NCBI RefSeq assembly: GCF_000016505.1
Contig: NC_009706.1
Location: 2,728,001-2,792,000 of the forward strand
Source of the DNA: Clostridium kluyveri DSM 555
GTDB taxonomy: Bacteria; Bacillota; Clostridia; Clostridiales; Clostridiaceae
Direction of reading: 5' to 3'
DNA length: 64,000 nt
Shown here: positions 44,656-54,122 of the stretch, in pieces
How the letters are laid out: each line of letters begins with the position of its first letter
How positions within the stretch are numbered: the first letter of the stretch is position 1
Made by a program: the position numbers and the translations under genes
Notes under the pieces: generated by a model
What the model saw: the letters and a program-made list of their open reading frames with translations, nothing else
The model's database searches: none
Told to the model about the DNA's origin: nothing

Positions 44656-45132
44656 ACTACTTCCCCCTAATATTTTATATTATATATATTACACCATTTA
44701 TAGAAAAATGCAACACAAAAGATTATTTTATTTTTATTATGCAGCACTTTTATCACTATCCTTGCATTAATATAATATATATTTTAAAAAACTCTTATAT
44801 AAGTTATACTTTTTCCCTATGTGCTATATTATTTATGCAACTTTAATTTTTACATCCTTCACAGTTATTTCTTTAAATTTTAATGAACTAAATTCTAATA
44901 CATATATTTTTTAGAAATTTATCTCCATAACATTTCCTTTCAATATATTATTTTTTATATTTATACACAAACTGTATACTTGTAGTATGTTAATATTCAA
45001 ATATAATTTTATGACATTTAAAATTCTATTAAAATATAAGAATTAATAGATAACTTTTACTTTTTTGATGTAAAAATTCTCATATTGTATTATAATATTT
45101 AAGAGTTACCTTAAAGCTTATATAGTTCGCAT
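44656..45132. other. Divergent AT-rich intergenic region between pckA and murT
   Basis: About 480 bp of very AT-rich DNA between divergent genes. It must hold both promoters. I see no riboswitch, convincing hairpin or supported small gene. Confidence 0.4.
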
Positions 45133-46518
45133 ATGATTAATGTGTCTAGACAAAAGGTGGTGTGCAAAATTAATATAAATTCTTTTTTTAGTATTATTAT
45201 TTGCAAAATTGTAATAAAATTATCAAAAATTTTATTTAAAGGAGGAAGTAATTTTCCTGGAAAAGTTGCATTAAAATTAGATAAAAATATTTTAAAAACT
45301 GTATGTAATAACTATAAAATTATAATTATCACCGGTACAAATGGTAAAACTACAACCACAAGCATGATATATAATATACTAAAAGATGCAAAAAAATATG
45401 TAATTACAAATAACACAGGAGCTAACATGCTTACAGGAATAGTGTCCTGCTTTGTAGAAAATTACTCATTTAAAAAATGCTGCAGCACAAAATATGCAGT
45501 AATAGAATGTGACGAGGCAAATATACCCCTATTCACAAGCTATGTAATACCGGAGATTATAACTGTTACTAACTTATTTAGAGATCAACTGGACAGATAC
45601 GGTGAAGTTTACTCCACATTAAACAAAATTATCCAGGGAATTGAAAAAGTTCCTCTTACAAATTTAGTTTTAAATGGCGACGAATCTCTGCTTGGAGATT
45701 TAAATCTACCAAATAGAACTATTTATTATGGATTTAATTGTTCTCTTACTAAAGGCAAAAAAGTGTCCCTTAATTCTGATGCAAAGTTCTGCAAAAAATG
45801 TAAAAGCCCTTACATGTATAATTTTCTTACATACAATCATTTAGGAGATTACTATTGCCCTAACTGTGGATATAAACGCCCTGAATTAGACTATACTTTA
45901 GATGAAATAAAGGAACAGACCCCAGAGGGTTCTCTTGTAATTATAAACGGAAAAGAATATTATATAAATCAGCCCGGTACATATAATATGTACAATGCTC
46001 TGTGTGCATACTCTGTAGCTGTGGTATGCGATATACCTATTTCTAATATATACAATTCCCTAAAAAATCAAAAAAGTAGTTTTGGGAGACATGAAAACAT
46101 AAAGATAGGGGATAAACAAGTTAAGATAATTTTGGTAAAAAATCCCGCAGGCTATGATCAGGCTATAAATACCCTAAGCCTCGACAACAGAACCTTCAAT
46201 CTAGTAGTACTTTTAAATGACAATTATGCAGATGGAAGAGATGTTTCCTGGATATGGGATGTTAATTTTGAAAAGCTATCCTCTTTAAATATAGATAAGA
46301 TAATGATTTCTGGTATAAGACCTTATGATATGGCTGTAAGATTGAAAATCGCCGGCCTGCCAGATAAGGACTTTATAATCTCCGAGACCTATGAATCTCT
46401 TACTGAAGAAATAAAAAATTGCAAATTGAACACAGTATATGTACTCGCCACTTATACTGCCATGATAAACTTCAGAAAATTTCTCAATTTTAAAGGTTAT
46501 ATTAAAAAATTTTGGTAA
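45133..46518 (+). CDS. murT: Lipid II isoglutaminyl synthase, MurT subunit
   Basis: A 461-residue Mur ligase-like protein. The ATP loop IITGTNGKTTTTSMI is at residues ~65-80; a four-cysteine zinc ribbon (FCKKCKSPY ... YYCPNCGYKRPE) sits inside the central domain, and the C-terminal DUF1727 domain includes LLNDNYADGRDVSWIWD near residue 370. With GatD it amidates the D-Glu of lipid II. The start is uncertain: the ATG at 45133 lacks a ribosome-binding site, and an AAAGGTGG farther on would suit a slightly later GTG or TTG. Confidence 0.92.
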   Translation: MINVSRQKVVCKININSFFSIIICKIVIKLSKILFKGGSNFPGKVALKLDKNILKTVCNNYKIIIITGTNGKTTTTSMIYNILKDAKKYVITNNTGANMLTGIVSCFVENYSFKKCCSTKYAVIECDEANIPLFTSYVIPEIITVTNLFRDQLDRYGEVYSTLNKIIQGIEKVPLTNLVLNGDESLLGDLNLPNRTIYYGFNCSLTKGKKVSLNSDAKFCKKCKSPYMYNFLTYNHLGDYYCPNCGYKRPELDYTLDEIKEQTPEGSLVIINGKEYYINQPGTYNMYNALCAYSVAVVCDIPISNIYNSLKNQKSSFGRHENIKIGDKQVKIILVKNPAGYDQAINTLSLDNRTFNLVVLLNDNYADGRDVSWIWDVNFEKLSSLNIDKIMISGIRPYDMAVRLKIAGLPDKDFIISETYESLTEEIKNCKLNTVYVLATYTAMINFRKFLNFKGYIKKFW

Positions 46519-46545
46519 AAATATTTCAATAAGGAGTTATATAAA

Positions 46546-47277
46546 ATGGAATTGAATATATGTCACCTATATCCTGATTTACTAAATGTATACGGGGATT
46601 TAGGAAATATACTTATTTTAAAATACAGAGCACAAAAAAGAGGCATAAATGTAAACATATTTAATATATCGCTAGGAGATCCTTTTGATGAATCTAAATA
46701 CGACATAGCTTTTTTTGGAGGCGGTCAAGATTATGAACAATCCATAGTATCTGAGGATCTGGTTAAAAATAAAAGGGAGGGTATTTTAAATTACATTGAA
46801 AATGAAAATGTATTTTTATCAATTTGTGGAGGATACCAGCTTTTAGGAAAGTATTATTCCACTTCTCAGGGTGAAAAACTTTCCGGCCTTAATGTACTGG
46901 ATATTTACACCGAAGGTGGTAATAAAAGATTCATAGGAAATACTGTAATATATAACGAACGGTTTAAGGAGACCTATGTGGGTTTTGAAAACCATTCTGG
47001 AAGAACTTATATCGGAGACTTAGAACCCCTTGGAAAAGTAATTGTAGGCTATGGAAATAATGGTGAAGATGGTTATGAGGGGTGCATATATAAAAATTGT
47101 TTTTGTACATATTTTCATGGTTCTCTTCTTTCTAAAAATCCAGAACTGGCAGATAGATTCATAAGTATAGCCCTTACAAAAAAATATGGTACCGTAACAC
47201 TGGAACCTTTAGACGATGAATTGGAAATACATGCTAAAAATTTTATAATAACAAGGGAAACCAGGAGAAAATCATAG
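46546..47277 (+). CDS. gatD: Lipid II isoglutaminyl synthase, glutamine amidotransferase subunit GatD
   Basis: A 243-residue class I glutamine amidotransferase. The nucleophile is Cys94 in FLSICGGYQLLG, the same position as in S. aureus GatD, and the histidine is in TYFHGSLLSKNPELADR near residue 190. It supplies ammonia to MurT for amidating the second stem-peptide residue of lipid II. It follows murT by 27 nt, with AAGGAGTTATAT upstream. Confidence 0.95.
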   Translation: MELNICHLYPDLLNVYGDLGNILILKYRAQKRGINVNIFNISLGDPFDESKYDIAFFGGGQDYEQSIVSEDLVKNKREGILNYIENENVFLSICGGYQLLGKYYSTSQGEKLSGLNVLDIYTEGGNKRFIGNTVIYNERFKETYVGFENHSGRTYIGDLEPLGKVIVGYGNNGEDGYEGCIYKNCFCTYFHGSLLSKNPELADRFISIALTKKYGTVTLEPLDDELEIHAKNFIITRETRRKS

Positions 47278-47288
47278 CTTCCCCTGGT
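47260..47288 (+). terminator. Terminator overlapping the gatD 3' end
   Basis: ACCAGG..GAA and TTC..CCTGGT form a stem that includes the last gatD codons and stop, followed by CTATTTTC. Confidence 0.65.
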
Positions 47289-47350
47289 CTATTTTCATAT
47301 AAGAGGTAAAAGAGATTAGAATATATTTTCGTTCTCTTTCACCTAGCTGT

Positions 47351-49951
47351 TCAGTTTTTATCCAAGTTTATATTAAAATCACCATTATAATCTACCTTTA
47401 TGGCACATCCATTGTATATTTCTCCATTAATTATCTTCTTTGCTATAGATGTCTCAAGTACACTCTCTATATATCTTTTTAAAGGTCTGGCTCCATAAAC
47501 GGGATCATATCCTTCCCTAACCATAACTTCCTTGGCACTCTCTTCTACCCTTAAAGAAATGCTCTTGTCTTTAAGTCTATTTTCTATACTCCTTAAGAAT
47601 ATATCTATTATAGACTTAATTTCTTCTGTATTTAACGGTTTAAACATTATTATGTCGTCTAATCTATTTAAAAACTCAGGTTTGAATTTTAATTTCATTT
47701 CATTCATTACCCTGTGTTTTATTTCTTCCTCTATTCCATTTTCCCTTTTATTTTCAAGCAGATAACTACTTCCTATATTGGATGTCATAATTATAATACA
47801 ATTTTTAAAATCTACTACTTTACCCTGATTATCCGTGAGTCTTCCATCATCTAATATCTGCAAGAATACATTAAATACATCATCATGGGCCTTTTCAACT
47901 TCATCAAATAATATTACGCTGTAGGGTTTTCTTCTTACTGCTTCTGTAAGCTGCCCTCCTTCTTCATAACCCACATATCCTGGGGGAGCCCCTATAAGCC
48001 TGGAAACAGAATACTTTTCCATATATTCTGACATATCTATTCTGATTATATTTTCTTCACTGTCAAACAATGTTCTTGCTAAAGTTTTTGCCAGCTCCGT
48101 TTTCCCTACACCTGTAGGCCCCAGGAATATAAAAGAACCTATAGGCCTTCCAGGATCTTTCATTCCTGCCCTAGCCCTTATTACAGCATTGGATACTGCT
48201 CTAACCGCTTCTTTCTGCCCTATAACTCTTTTTGAAAGTTCTTCTTCTAACTTAAGAAGCTTCTCTCTTTCTCCTTCTACCAGTTTGGAAACAGGTATTC
48301 CAGTCCATTTAGATACTATCTGTGAAATTTCCTGTTCTGTTACCTCTTCTTTTAGCATGGCACTGTCATTATTTTCTTTTAGCTTTTCTTCCTCTTTCTC
48401 TATTTCCTTTTCTAGCTTTGGAACAACTCCATATTTCAATTCTGCCATTTTATTTAAATCATATTCTCTTTCTGCTTTTTCAATTTGTCCCTTTACTTCA
48501 TCTAATTGCTTTTTTAAATTTCTAACTAAAGATATATTGGATTTTTCCATCTCATATTTTGAAGTAAGTTCATTGTCTCTATCTTTTAAATTACTCAGTT
48601 CTTTTTCCAAATCCTTAAGTCTCTCTATAGAGGTGGTATCTTTCTCTTTAGATAAGGCTTCTTTTTCAATTTGCAGCTGAAATATTTTTCTTTTAACACT
48701 GTCCATAACAGTGGGCATACTGTCAATTTCTGTCCTTATCATGGCACAGGCTTCATCAATTAAATCTATGGCTTTATCTGGCAAGTACCTGTCTGTTATA
48801 TATCTATCTGAAAGTTTAACCGCCGTTACAATAGCAGAGTCATGAATTCTTATGCCGTGGTATATTTCAAATTTTTCTTTGAGACCCCTAAGTATTGAAA
48901 TAGAATCCTCCAGATTAGGTTCGTCTATTACTACAGATTGAAATCTTCTTTCTAAAGCTTTATCCTTTTCTATATACTTTCTGTATTCATCAAAAGTAGT
49001 AGCGCCAATGCAGTGAAGTTCACCTCTTGCAAGCATTGGTTTGATTAGATTTCCTGCATCCATAGACCCTTCTGTTTTTCCAGCTCCAACTATAGTGTGA
49101 ATCTCATCTATAAACAATATTATTTTTCCCTGGCTTTTTTCAACTTCCTTAAGTACAGCTTTTAGTCTCTCTTCAAACTCTCCCCTAAATTTTGCTCCTG
49201 CAATTAAAGCTCCCATGTCTAGTGAAAATATTATTTTATCTTTTAACCCTTCTGGCACATCTCCTCTTACAATTCTCTCCGCTAATCCTTCGATTATAGC
49301 AGTCTTTCCTACCCCTGGTTCTCCTATAAGTACCGGATTATTCTTAGTTCTCCTTGAAATTATTCTAACTACCCTTCTAATTTCTTCATCTCTGCCTATC
49401 ACCGGATCTAATTTATGCTTCTTAGCTTCTTCTACTAGATTTCTTCCATACTTAACTAATGCCTCGTAAGTTCCTTCAGGATCCTGGGTATCCACTCTTT
49501 GATTTCCTCTAATTAAGGTTAAGGCCTCCAGAAATCCATTCTTTGTTATATTAAACTTTTTTAAAATTCCTTCTACTTCTCTAGAGCCACTTCCCATAAT
49601 AGCCAGCATTACATGCTCTACACTTATATAAGAATCTTTGAATTTCTTAGTTATGTTTTCCGCCTTTATAAAAATTTCTTCAAACCTTCTGGTAGCATAA
49701 ACCGAAGAACTCTGTGCACCTTCCCCCAATACTTTAGGCATTTTATTTAACACATCTTCAGTTGAGTTTATCAATGCTTTCATATCTACAGACATTTTCC
49801 CAAATATATTTGGAATTAAACCATTTTCCTCAAATACCAATGCTGAAAATAAATGAATAACATCTATCTGCTGATGGTTATACCTTACAGCTATGCTCTG
49901 TGCATTATTTATTGCCTGTTGAACTTTAATAGTAAGTTTATCTATGTCCAT
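47351..49951 (-). CDS. clpB: ATP-dependent disaggregase ClpB
   Basis: An 866-residue Hsp100 chaperone. Order: Clp-N repeats (1-145), NBD1 with Walker A GEPGVGKTA near residue 205 and ILFIDEIHTIVGAG, a long coiled-coil middle domain (residues ~410-525), NBD2 with GPTGVGKTELAKT near residue 605 and VILFDEVEKAHDDV, and the D2-small domain. With DnaK it resolubilises aggregates. No CIRCE element is seen in front; the nearest AGGAGG is ~40 nt from the ATG, so translation initiation looks weak or the start may differ. Confidence 0.96.
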   Translation of the reverse strand: MDIDKLTIKVQQAINNAQSIAVRYNHQQIDVIHLFSALVFEENGLIPNIFGKMSVDMKALINSTEDVLNKMPKVLGEGAQSSSVYATRRFEEIFIKAENITKKFKDSYISVEHVMLAIMGSGSREVEGILKKFNITKNGFLEALTLIRGNQRVDTQDPEGTYEALVKYGRNLVEEAKKHKLDPVIGRDEEIRRVVRIISRRTKNNPVLIGEPGVGKTAIIEGLAERIVRGDVPEGLKDKIIFSLDMGALIAGAKFRGEFEERLKAVLKEVEKSQGKIILFIDEIHTIVGAGKTEGSMDAGNLIKPMLARGELHCIGATTFDEYRKYIEKDKALERRFQSVVIDEPNLEDSISILRGLKEKFEIYHGIRIHDSAIVTAVKLSDRYITDRYLPDKAIDLIDEACAMIRTEIDSMPTVMDSVKRKIFQLQIEKEALSKEKDTTSIERLKDLEKELSNLKDRDNELTSKYEMEKSNISLVRNLKKQLDEVKGQIEKAEREYDLNKMAELKYGVVPKLEKEIEKEEEKLKENNDSAMLKEEVTEQEISQIVSKWTGIPVSKLVEGEREKLLKLEEELSKRVIGQKEAVRAVSNAVIRARAGMKDPGRPIGSFIFLGPTGVGKTELAKTLARTLFDSEENIIRIDMSEYMEKYSVSRLIGAPPGYVGYEEGGQLTEAVRRKPYSVILFDEVEKAHDDVFNVFLQILDDGRLTDNQGKVVDFKNCIIIMTSNIGSSYLLENKRENGIEEEIKHRVMNEMKLKFKPEFLNRLDDIIMFKPLNTEEIKSIIDIFLRSIENRLKDKSISLRVEESAKEVMVREGYDPVYGARPLKRYIESVLETSIAKKIINGEIYNGCAIKVDYNGDFNINLDKN

Positions 49952-50040
49952 ACTACAATTGGCTGCATAAAACTTTTTCTTAAGTTTTAATGCAACTATC
50001 CTCCTTTCTCAAAATTGATTTTAAGAGATTATCATATCTA

Positions 50041-51300
50041 TTAAAAACCATATTTTTGGCCTAACTTTATAGCAAAATGAAAATATTTAATCGACTCTGA
50101 AACATTGCCCATATTATAATACATTTCTCCCATCTTTATATATCTTTTATATATTTTGGTGTTTGTAGCAAATTTAAGCAGCGTATCCAGTGATAGATTC
50201 ATATACATCTCACCAAATTCAAAATTCCCTTGTTTTATAAGTATAACAGCTTTATAATAATAAGCTCTCTCTATATACTTTACATTATCCAAAAATATAG
50301 CATAGTTTAAAACTACATCACATACGTTCTGTGCTTTATCCAAAACTTCGTTTTTTATTAAAATATTTACAATCATGAGGTTAAATTTTACCAATTCTTT
50401 TATGTTGTCTTTAGGATACATATCCTCTGCTTTAATCAAATAATGTACTGCTCTATCTTTCATGCCTAAAATAAACAGAGCATAAGCATAATCAAATAGA
50501 GCTTTAGCTTTATCTCTTAGATTATTACCATAAAACATATATACCTTTTTTTCATATCTTTTAAACTCTTCTATATTGGTTTTAAGAGAAATAAGTGCCA
50601 TTAAATGATATATTTTGGCCTTCTTTATATCTTCTTCTAAAAAATCCATTAAACCTATAATCCTATTAGCAATATCATGAGATTTTTCATAGTTACCCAT
50701 CTCAAAATAACACATAGCTTGATAATAAAGAGCCTTTACCAAAAGCTCTTTATTATCAATTTTTACCCCAATATCTATAGCATTATTATAATAATTTACA
50801 GCATGTAAAAATTCCCTACACATAAAAAACCATTTAGCAATATCTATATAGTACACTACTGATCTTTCATAAGAAAAACATTTCTGTAAATAATAATAAT
50901 AGTTATGTATTATATGTTGTGCTTTTTCTAATTCTTCTTTATTCAAATAACAGTCAAATAAAAGATGTAATATTTGAAAACATATATCACTATAATTGCC
51001 ATCTGTTGCAAATTTTAAATTATACTTCAAAGTGTCTTCGTGATCTTTTCTATCATTACTTTTAACTATATCATCTATATTTTTTACTATTTGATCTTTT
51101 ATATCCTGTTTTAAATATAAAAGATCAACTTCAAGTTTATTGGCTATAAATTTCAATACCCATTCCTCAGGCTTTACCTTATCATTTTCAATACAACTCA
51201 TTTTAGACACCGATATTTTCTTATCACATAGTTCTTTTAAGGTATATCCCCTATATATTCTTGCCCTTTTAATTTTTTCTCCAGTAGAAAGTATCTCCAT
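50041..51300 (-). CDS. HTH-TPR regulator (RRNPP-like), copy 1
   Basis: A 419-residue protein with an N-terminal XRE HTH (residues 1-60; EKIKRARIYRGYTLKELCDK, ISVSKMSCIENDKVKP) and about eight tetratricopeptide-like repeats (residues ~75-415; for example ALYYQAMCYFEMGNYEKSHD and MGEMYYNMGNVSESIKYFHF). This is the layout of peptide-responsive RRNPP regulators, but no signal-peptide gene lies nearby, so peptide control is unproven. It is paralogous to its neighbour at 51320; both start MEILS-x-GEKIKR and they are 19 nt apart on the same strand. Confidence 0.8.
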   Translation of the reverse strand: MEILSTGEKIKRARIYRGYTLKELCDKKISVSKMSCIENDKVKPEEWVLKFIANKLEVDLLYLKQDIKDQIVKNIDDIVKSNDRKDHEDTLKYNLKFATDGNYSDICFQILHLLFDCYLNKEELEKAQHIIHNYYYYLQKCFSYERSVVYYIDIAKWFFMCREFLHAVNYYNNAIDIGVKIDNKELLVKALYYQAMCYFEMGNYEKSHDIANRIIGLMDFLEEDIKKAKIYHLMALISLKTNIEEFKRYEKKVYMFYGNNLRDKAKALFDYAYALFILGMKDRAVHYLIKAEDMYPKDNIKELVKFNLMIVNILIKNEVLDKAQNVCDVVLNYAIFLDNVKYIERAYYYKAVILIKQGNFEFGEMYMNLSLDTLLKFATNTKIYKRYIKMGEMYYNMGNVSESIKYFHFAIKLGQKYGF

Positions 51301-51319
51301 AATTACTCACCCGTTTTAT

Positions 51320-52624
51320 TTAAATCTCTTTCAATATCCCAATTTTTTTAAAAATATTAACACCTTCATTTAAATATTTGGCTGCTTCCCTATCTCTTTT
51401 ATTATCTATATAAAATTTCCCTAATATTATAGAAATATCACCAATCTCTTTAATATAATCCATATTCTTTACAAAACTCAATGCACTGATAAGCGTATTT
51501 TCCGCTTCTTTTTTATTGGATTCAAGCATATCTATTCTAAACTTCAATAAGTAATAATATACTAAAGTTCTATCATTACCTTCGTCTATTCTTTCCATTA
51601 TTTCCTGAAGAACTTTTTTAGAATTGGATATATCCTTTAATTTTATATAATTTTCACATATATTTACAAGAGTTTCGATTATATTACCATCTTTAAGTTT
51701 TAATCTCAATTCTTTGGCTTTATTTAAATGTATAAAAGATTCTTCAATATTATCAAATTCAAAAAAAAGCTTGCCCAAATTATTCTCAATCTTTGCAATA
51801 TTAACTATGTCATCTAATTTTTTATATACACTTAATGTCTTTTTAGAATATTTTATAGCATTATCTATGTCGCCCCTTTTTTTATACTCCTCAGCTAATA
51901 GAAAAAGTGTTTTTGCATATTCTTTCTCATCATCCATTTGTTTGAATTTTTCCTTTGCCAGATAAGAATAATTTATAGCCTCTGGAATATTTTCTAATTT
52001 AAAATTCACACAAGCTATGTAATAATATATTTGTGCAAGTAAGAAATCATCTCCTACATTATTTTCCTTATATACTGTTTCCGCTTGTTGAAAATAACTT
52101 AACGAGGAATAATAGGCCTTCAACTTCTTAGATATTTTTCCTAAATTCACAAAGGTATTTATAGTTTCTTCATATTTATTATCTTTTATAAATATAACAT
52201 TTGCTGACAATAAAAATTGCTGTGCAATAGGATACTCCCCTTTGGCCATATGCACCATACCCCTTAAATATAGATTCTTTGCTTTTTTATATTCCAAAAA
52301 ATATTTTTCAGCATAATATAAAGCCTTATCAATATATCCCTCTGACTGATTTAAATTTTCATTTATTATATAAGATTCAGCTATGTTTTCAAAATAAGTA
52401 CAGATTTTTTCTGCCTGAGTTTCTTCCGACTCCATTAGATACTCAATGGAGGTTTTTAACTCAAATGCTAGATATTCCAATAAATCCATACTAGGATTTG
52501 ACTTTCCGGATTCTACAAGGCTTATCTGACCCGGTGTAATTCTATCTCCTGCCAAATCTTTCAAGGTCATATTGAGCTCTTTTCTTCTTCTTTTTATTTT
52601 CTCTCCTAAAGAAAGTATTTCCAT
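51320..52624 (-). CDS. HTH-TPR regulator (RRNPP-like), copy 2
   Basis: A 434-residue paralogue of the next gene. The HTH (residues 1-60) includes KRRRKELNMTLKDLAGDRIT and PGQISLVESGKSNPSMDLLE; the rest is TPR-like helices, e.g. YLRGMVHMAKGEYPIAQQFL and LAEEYKKRGDIDNAIKYSK. I choose the ATG at 52624, with AAGAGGGAAC upstream, rather than one at 52666. It leads a two-gene unit. A perfect inverted repeat upstream (52784-52821) may be its operator or the terminator of the small gene before it. Confidence 0.8.
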   Translation of the reverse strand: MEILSLGEKIKRRRKELNMTLKDLAGDRITPGQISLVESGKSNPSMDLLEYLAFELKTSIEYLMESEETQAEKICTYFENIAESYIINENLNQSEGYIDKALYYAEKYFLEYKKAKNLYLRGMVHMAKGEYPIAQQFLLSANVIFIKDNKYEETINTFVNLGKISKKLKAYYSSLSYFQQAETVYKENNVGDDFLLAQIYYYIACVNFKLENIPEAINYSYLAKEKFKQMDDEKEYAKTLFLLAEEYKKRGDIDNAIKYSKKTLSVYKKLDDIVNIAKIENNLGKLFFEFDNIEESFIHLNKAKELRLKLKDGNIIETLVNICENYIKLKDISNSKKVLQEIMERIDEGNDRTLVYYYLLKFRIDMLESNKKEAENTLISALSFVKNMDYIKEIGDISIILGKFYIDNKRDREAAKYLNEGVNIFKKIGILKEI

Positions 52625-52783
52625 ATGTTCCCTCTTCCTTTGCCCTTGTGTTTTTATTTTAACCATATTAAAATTTTACTAAATAACTATTTTAATTATA
52701 TCATATTCTTAGGGACAAAAGAAAAAATTTTAACTATATTGGCATCAATACAGACTATTTAGTACATAATAGCATAAATACAG

Positions 52784-52821
52784 TATTAAAAGTGTATCAT
52801 TTATATAATACACTTTTAATA
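52784..52821. terminator. Perfect 14-bp inverted repeat, terminator or operator
   Basis: TATTAAAAGTGTAT (52784-52797) and ATACACTTTTAATA (52808-52821), perfect, with a 10-nt spacer. It is 16 nt past the stop of the YtxH-like gene and ~160 nt before the regulator start. AT-rich without a long T-tract, so the terminator reading is likely but not certain. Confidence 0.5.
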
Positions 52822-52836
52822 TTACATTTGAAAACA

Positions 52837-53001
52837 TCATATTATAAAATTTGACATTTTACCATATATATTCCCCATGCTGTTTCTTAAATATCTAGAA
52901 GTTCTTCTTATTCTCCTTCTAGTGTTTTTATCCAACTCAGGTGCTATCATCATACCCACTGCTGTTCCAATTATAGCTCCTGCTACAAATTTTCCCTTCA
53001 T
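52837..53001 (-). CDS. Small YtxH-like protein
   Basis: A 54-residue protein read from the ATG at 53001 (AAAGGGATG upstream). It begins MKGKFVAGAIIGTAVGMMIA, a glycine-rich hydrophobic segment followed by PELDKNTRRRIRR, the YtxH-type pattern in which a short membrane or surface helix precedes a basic stretch. YtxH-like proteins are common in clostridia and of unknown function. It stands alone between the cyclase and the HTH-TPR regulators. Confidence 0.7.
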   Translation of the reverse strand: MKGKFVAGAIIGTAVGMMIAPELDKNTRRRIRRTSRYLRNSMGNIYGKMSNFII

Positions 53002-53157
53002 CTAATTCATCCCTTTCATACTTTTTTATGAATTTATTTAAGCTCAAAATTCAGATATCTAAAATAAGTAGTAAGTTATATTTTATTCTATATAGCATAG
53101 AATATGCAGTTTTAACTTTTTTTAAACCAGTTAATTGTCAAAGGATATATAAGTAAA

Positions 53158-53188
53158 GCTGCTGCTATCCATCTAAAATAGCAACAGC
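53158..53188 (-). terminator. Terminator overlapping the cyclase-family gene end
   Basis: In the minus-strand RNA GCTGTTGCTA (53188-53179) pairs with TAGCAGCAGC (53167-53158), followed by TTTACTTAT. The stem includes the last codons and stop of the cyclase gene. Confidence 0.65.
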
Positions 53189-53812
53189 CCTAATAGGTGC
53201 TCCATCGCAATTATCATATTTTATTGGAAGGGCACATAATGTGAATAATCCCTTGCCCACTTTTTCTAAACCAGTTAAATTCTCCATAATAATCATATCT
53301 GTTTTATGAAGAAGTTTTTTATGCATGGTCAAATTTTCATCTGAAATGGGATCAACACTTATCACATCTAATCCCACTCCCTTTTTATTACTACAAATTA
53401 GATATTCACAAACTTCCTCTGTAATATAAGGATATTCTCCAAAATAAGAACTTGTACCCCATCGTTTATCCCAACCAGTATGAAATAAAATAAACTGTGC
53501 CCTATAGGCTGTTTTTTCCACTTCATTAATATATTTCATAGTAATTCTTTCACCTTCCTTTAAATCACTACAATCAATCACAAGTGCTCTTCCTATAAAT
53601 TGTTCTACAGGAAAAAAATCCAAATTGGTTCCATTTGGAAACAAATGAGCTGGCGAGTCCATATGTGTTCCAGTATGGGAAGACATGGTGAGCAAAGTTT
53701 CTTTAAAACCGTCTTTTTCATATGTATTTGCAACTTTTAATTTAGGTGGTTCTGTGCCTGGATAAATTGGCATGAGTTCTGAAATAGTATGCGTTAAATC
53801 AATTATCTTCAA
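53165..53812 (-). CDS. Cyclase-family metal-dependent hydrolase (kynurenine formamidase-like)
   Basis: A 215-residue cyclase/KynB-type protein. The metal-binding signature HTGTHMDSPAHLFPNG is at about residues 46-61, with IDLTHTISELMPIYPGTEPP at the N-terminus and VISVDPISDENLTMHK near residue 165. Family members hydrolyse N-formylkynurenine, isatin or similar amides; in an anaerobe without visible tryptophan-catabolism genes nearby the substrate is unknown. TTG start with AAGGAGGTTTTATC upstream. The 3' end overlaps a terminator. Confidence 0.88.
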   Translation of the reverse strand: MKIIDLTHTISELMPIYPGTEPPKLKVANTYEKDGFKETLLTMSSHTGTHMDSPAHLFPNGTNLDFFPVEQFIGRALVIDCSDLKEGERITMKYINEVEKTAYRAQFILFHTGWDKRWGTSSYFGEYPYITEEVCEYLICSNKKGVGLDVISVDPISDENLTMHKKLLHKTDMIIMENLTGLEKVGKGLFTLCALPIKYDNCDGAPIRAVAILDG

Positions 53813-53854
53813 GATAAAACCTCCTTCTCTTAAATAAACATATCTTAAATTACT

Positions 53855-54091
53855 TCAATATTTTTGTATTGACAGTAAGTCTTCAATTCTGTCGTTCATA
53901 TACTTATAGGAATCATAAACTCCTTGATTATAAAATTCCAATGCCAATTCTTCTATAATAAATCTTAAAATAAGACTTGACGCCAAATCACCTAATTCTT
54001 CTCCTCTTTCTTCCAAAAAATAATTTTTTATTGAAGAAATCATTTCCTCTTTTTTCTCTTTACTTAATTGAATTGTATTATTATTTCTCAT
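53855..54091 (-). CDS. DUF2164 protein
   Basis: A 78-residue DUF2164 protein: IQLSKEKKEEMISSIKNYFL, then EERGEELGDLASSLILRFII and LALEFYNQGVYDSYKYM, the diagnostic order for this small helical family. Function unknown. I start at the ATG at 54091, with GGAGGTATAT upstream, so the ATG at 54103 is not used. It is in line with the YczE-like gene upstream and may be co-transcribed. Confidence 0.82.
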   Translation of the reverse strand: MRNNNTIQLSKEKKEEMISSIKNYFLEERGEELGDLASSLILRFIIEELALEFYNQGVYDSYKYMNDRIEDLLSIQKY

Positions 54092-54122
54092 ATATACCTC
54101 CATATTATAGAGATTATTTCCT

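Noticed and set aside
44656-45132. Possible riboswitch or small RNA in the pckA-murT gap
   Set aside because: No consistent stems or known aptamer motifs were found; only AT-rich promoter-like DNA.
49952-50040. Search for a CIRCE (HrcA) operator in front of clpB
   Set aside because: No TTAGCACTC-N9-GAGTGCTAA-like repeat is visible in the clpB leader; the region is plain AT-rich DNA with a distant AGGAGG.
52625-52836. Signal-peptide gene for the HTH-TPR regulators
   Set aside because: Neither strand holds a short ORF with a ribosome-binding site and an export-type hydrophobic segment.
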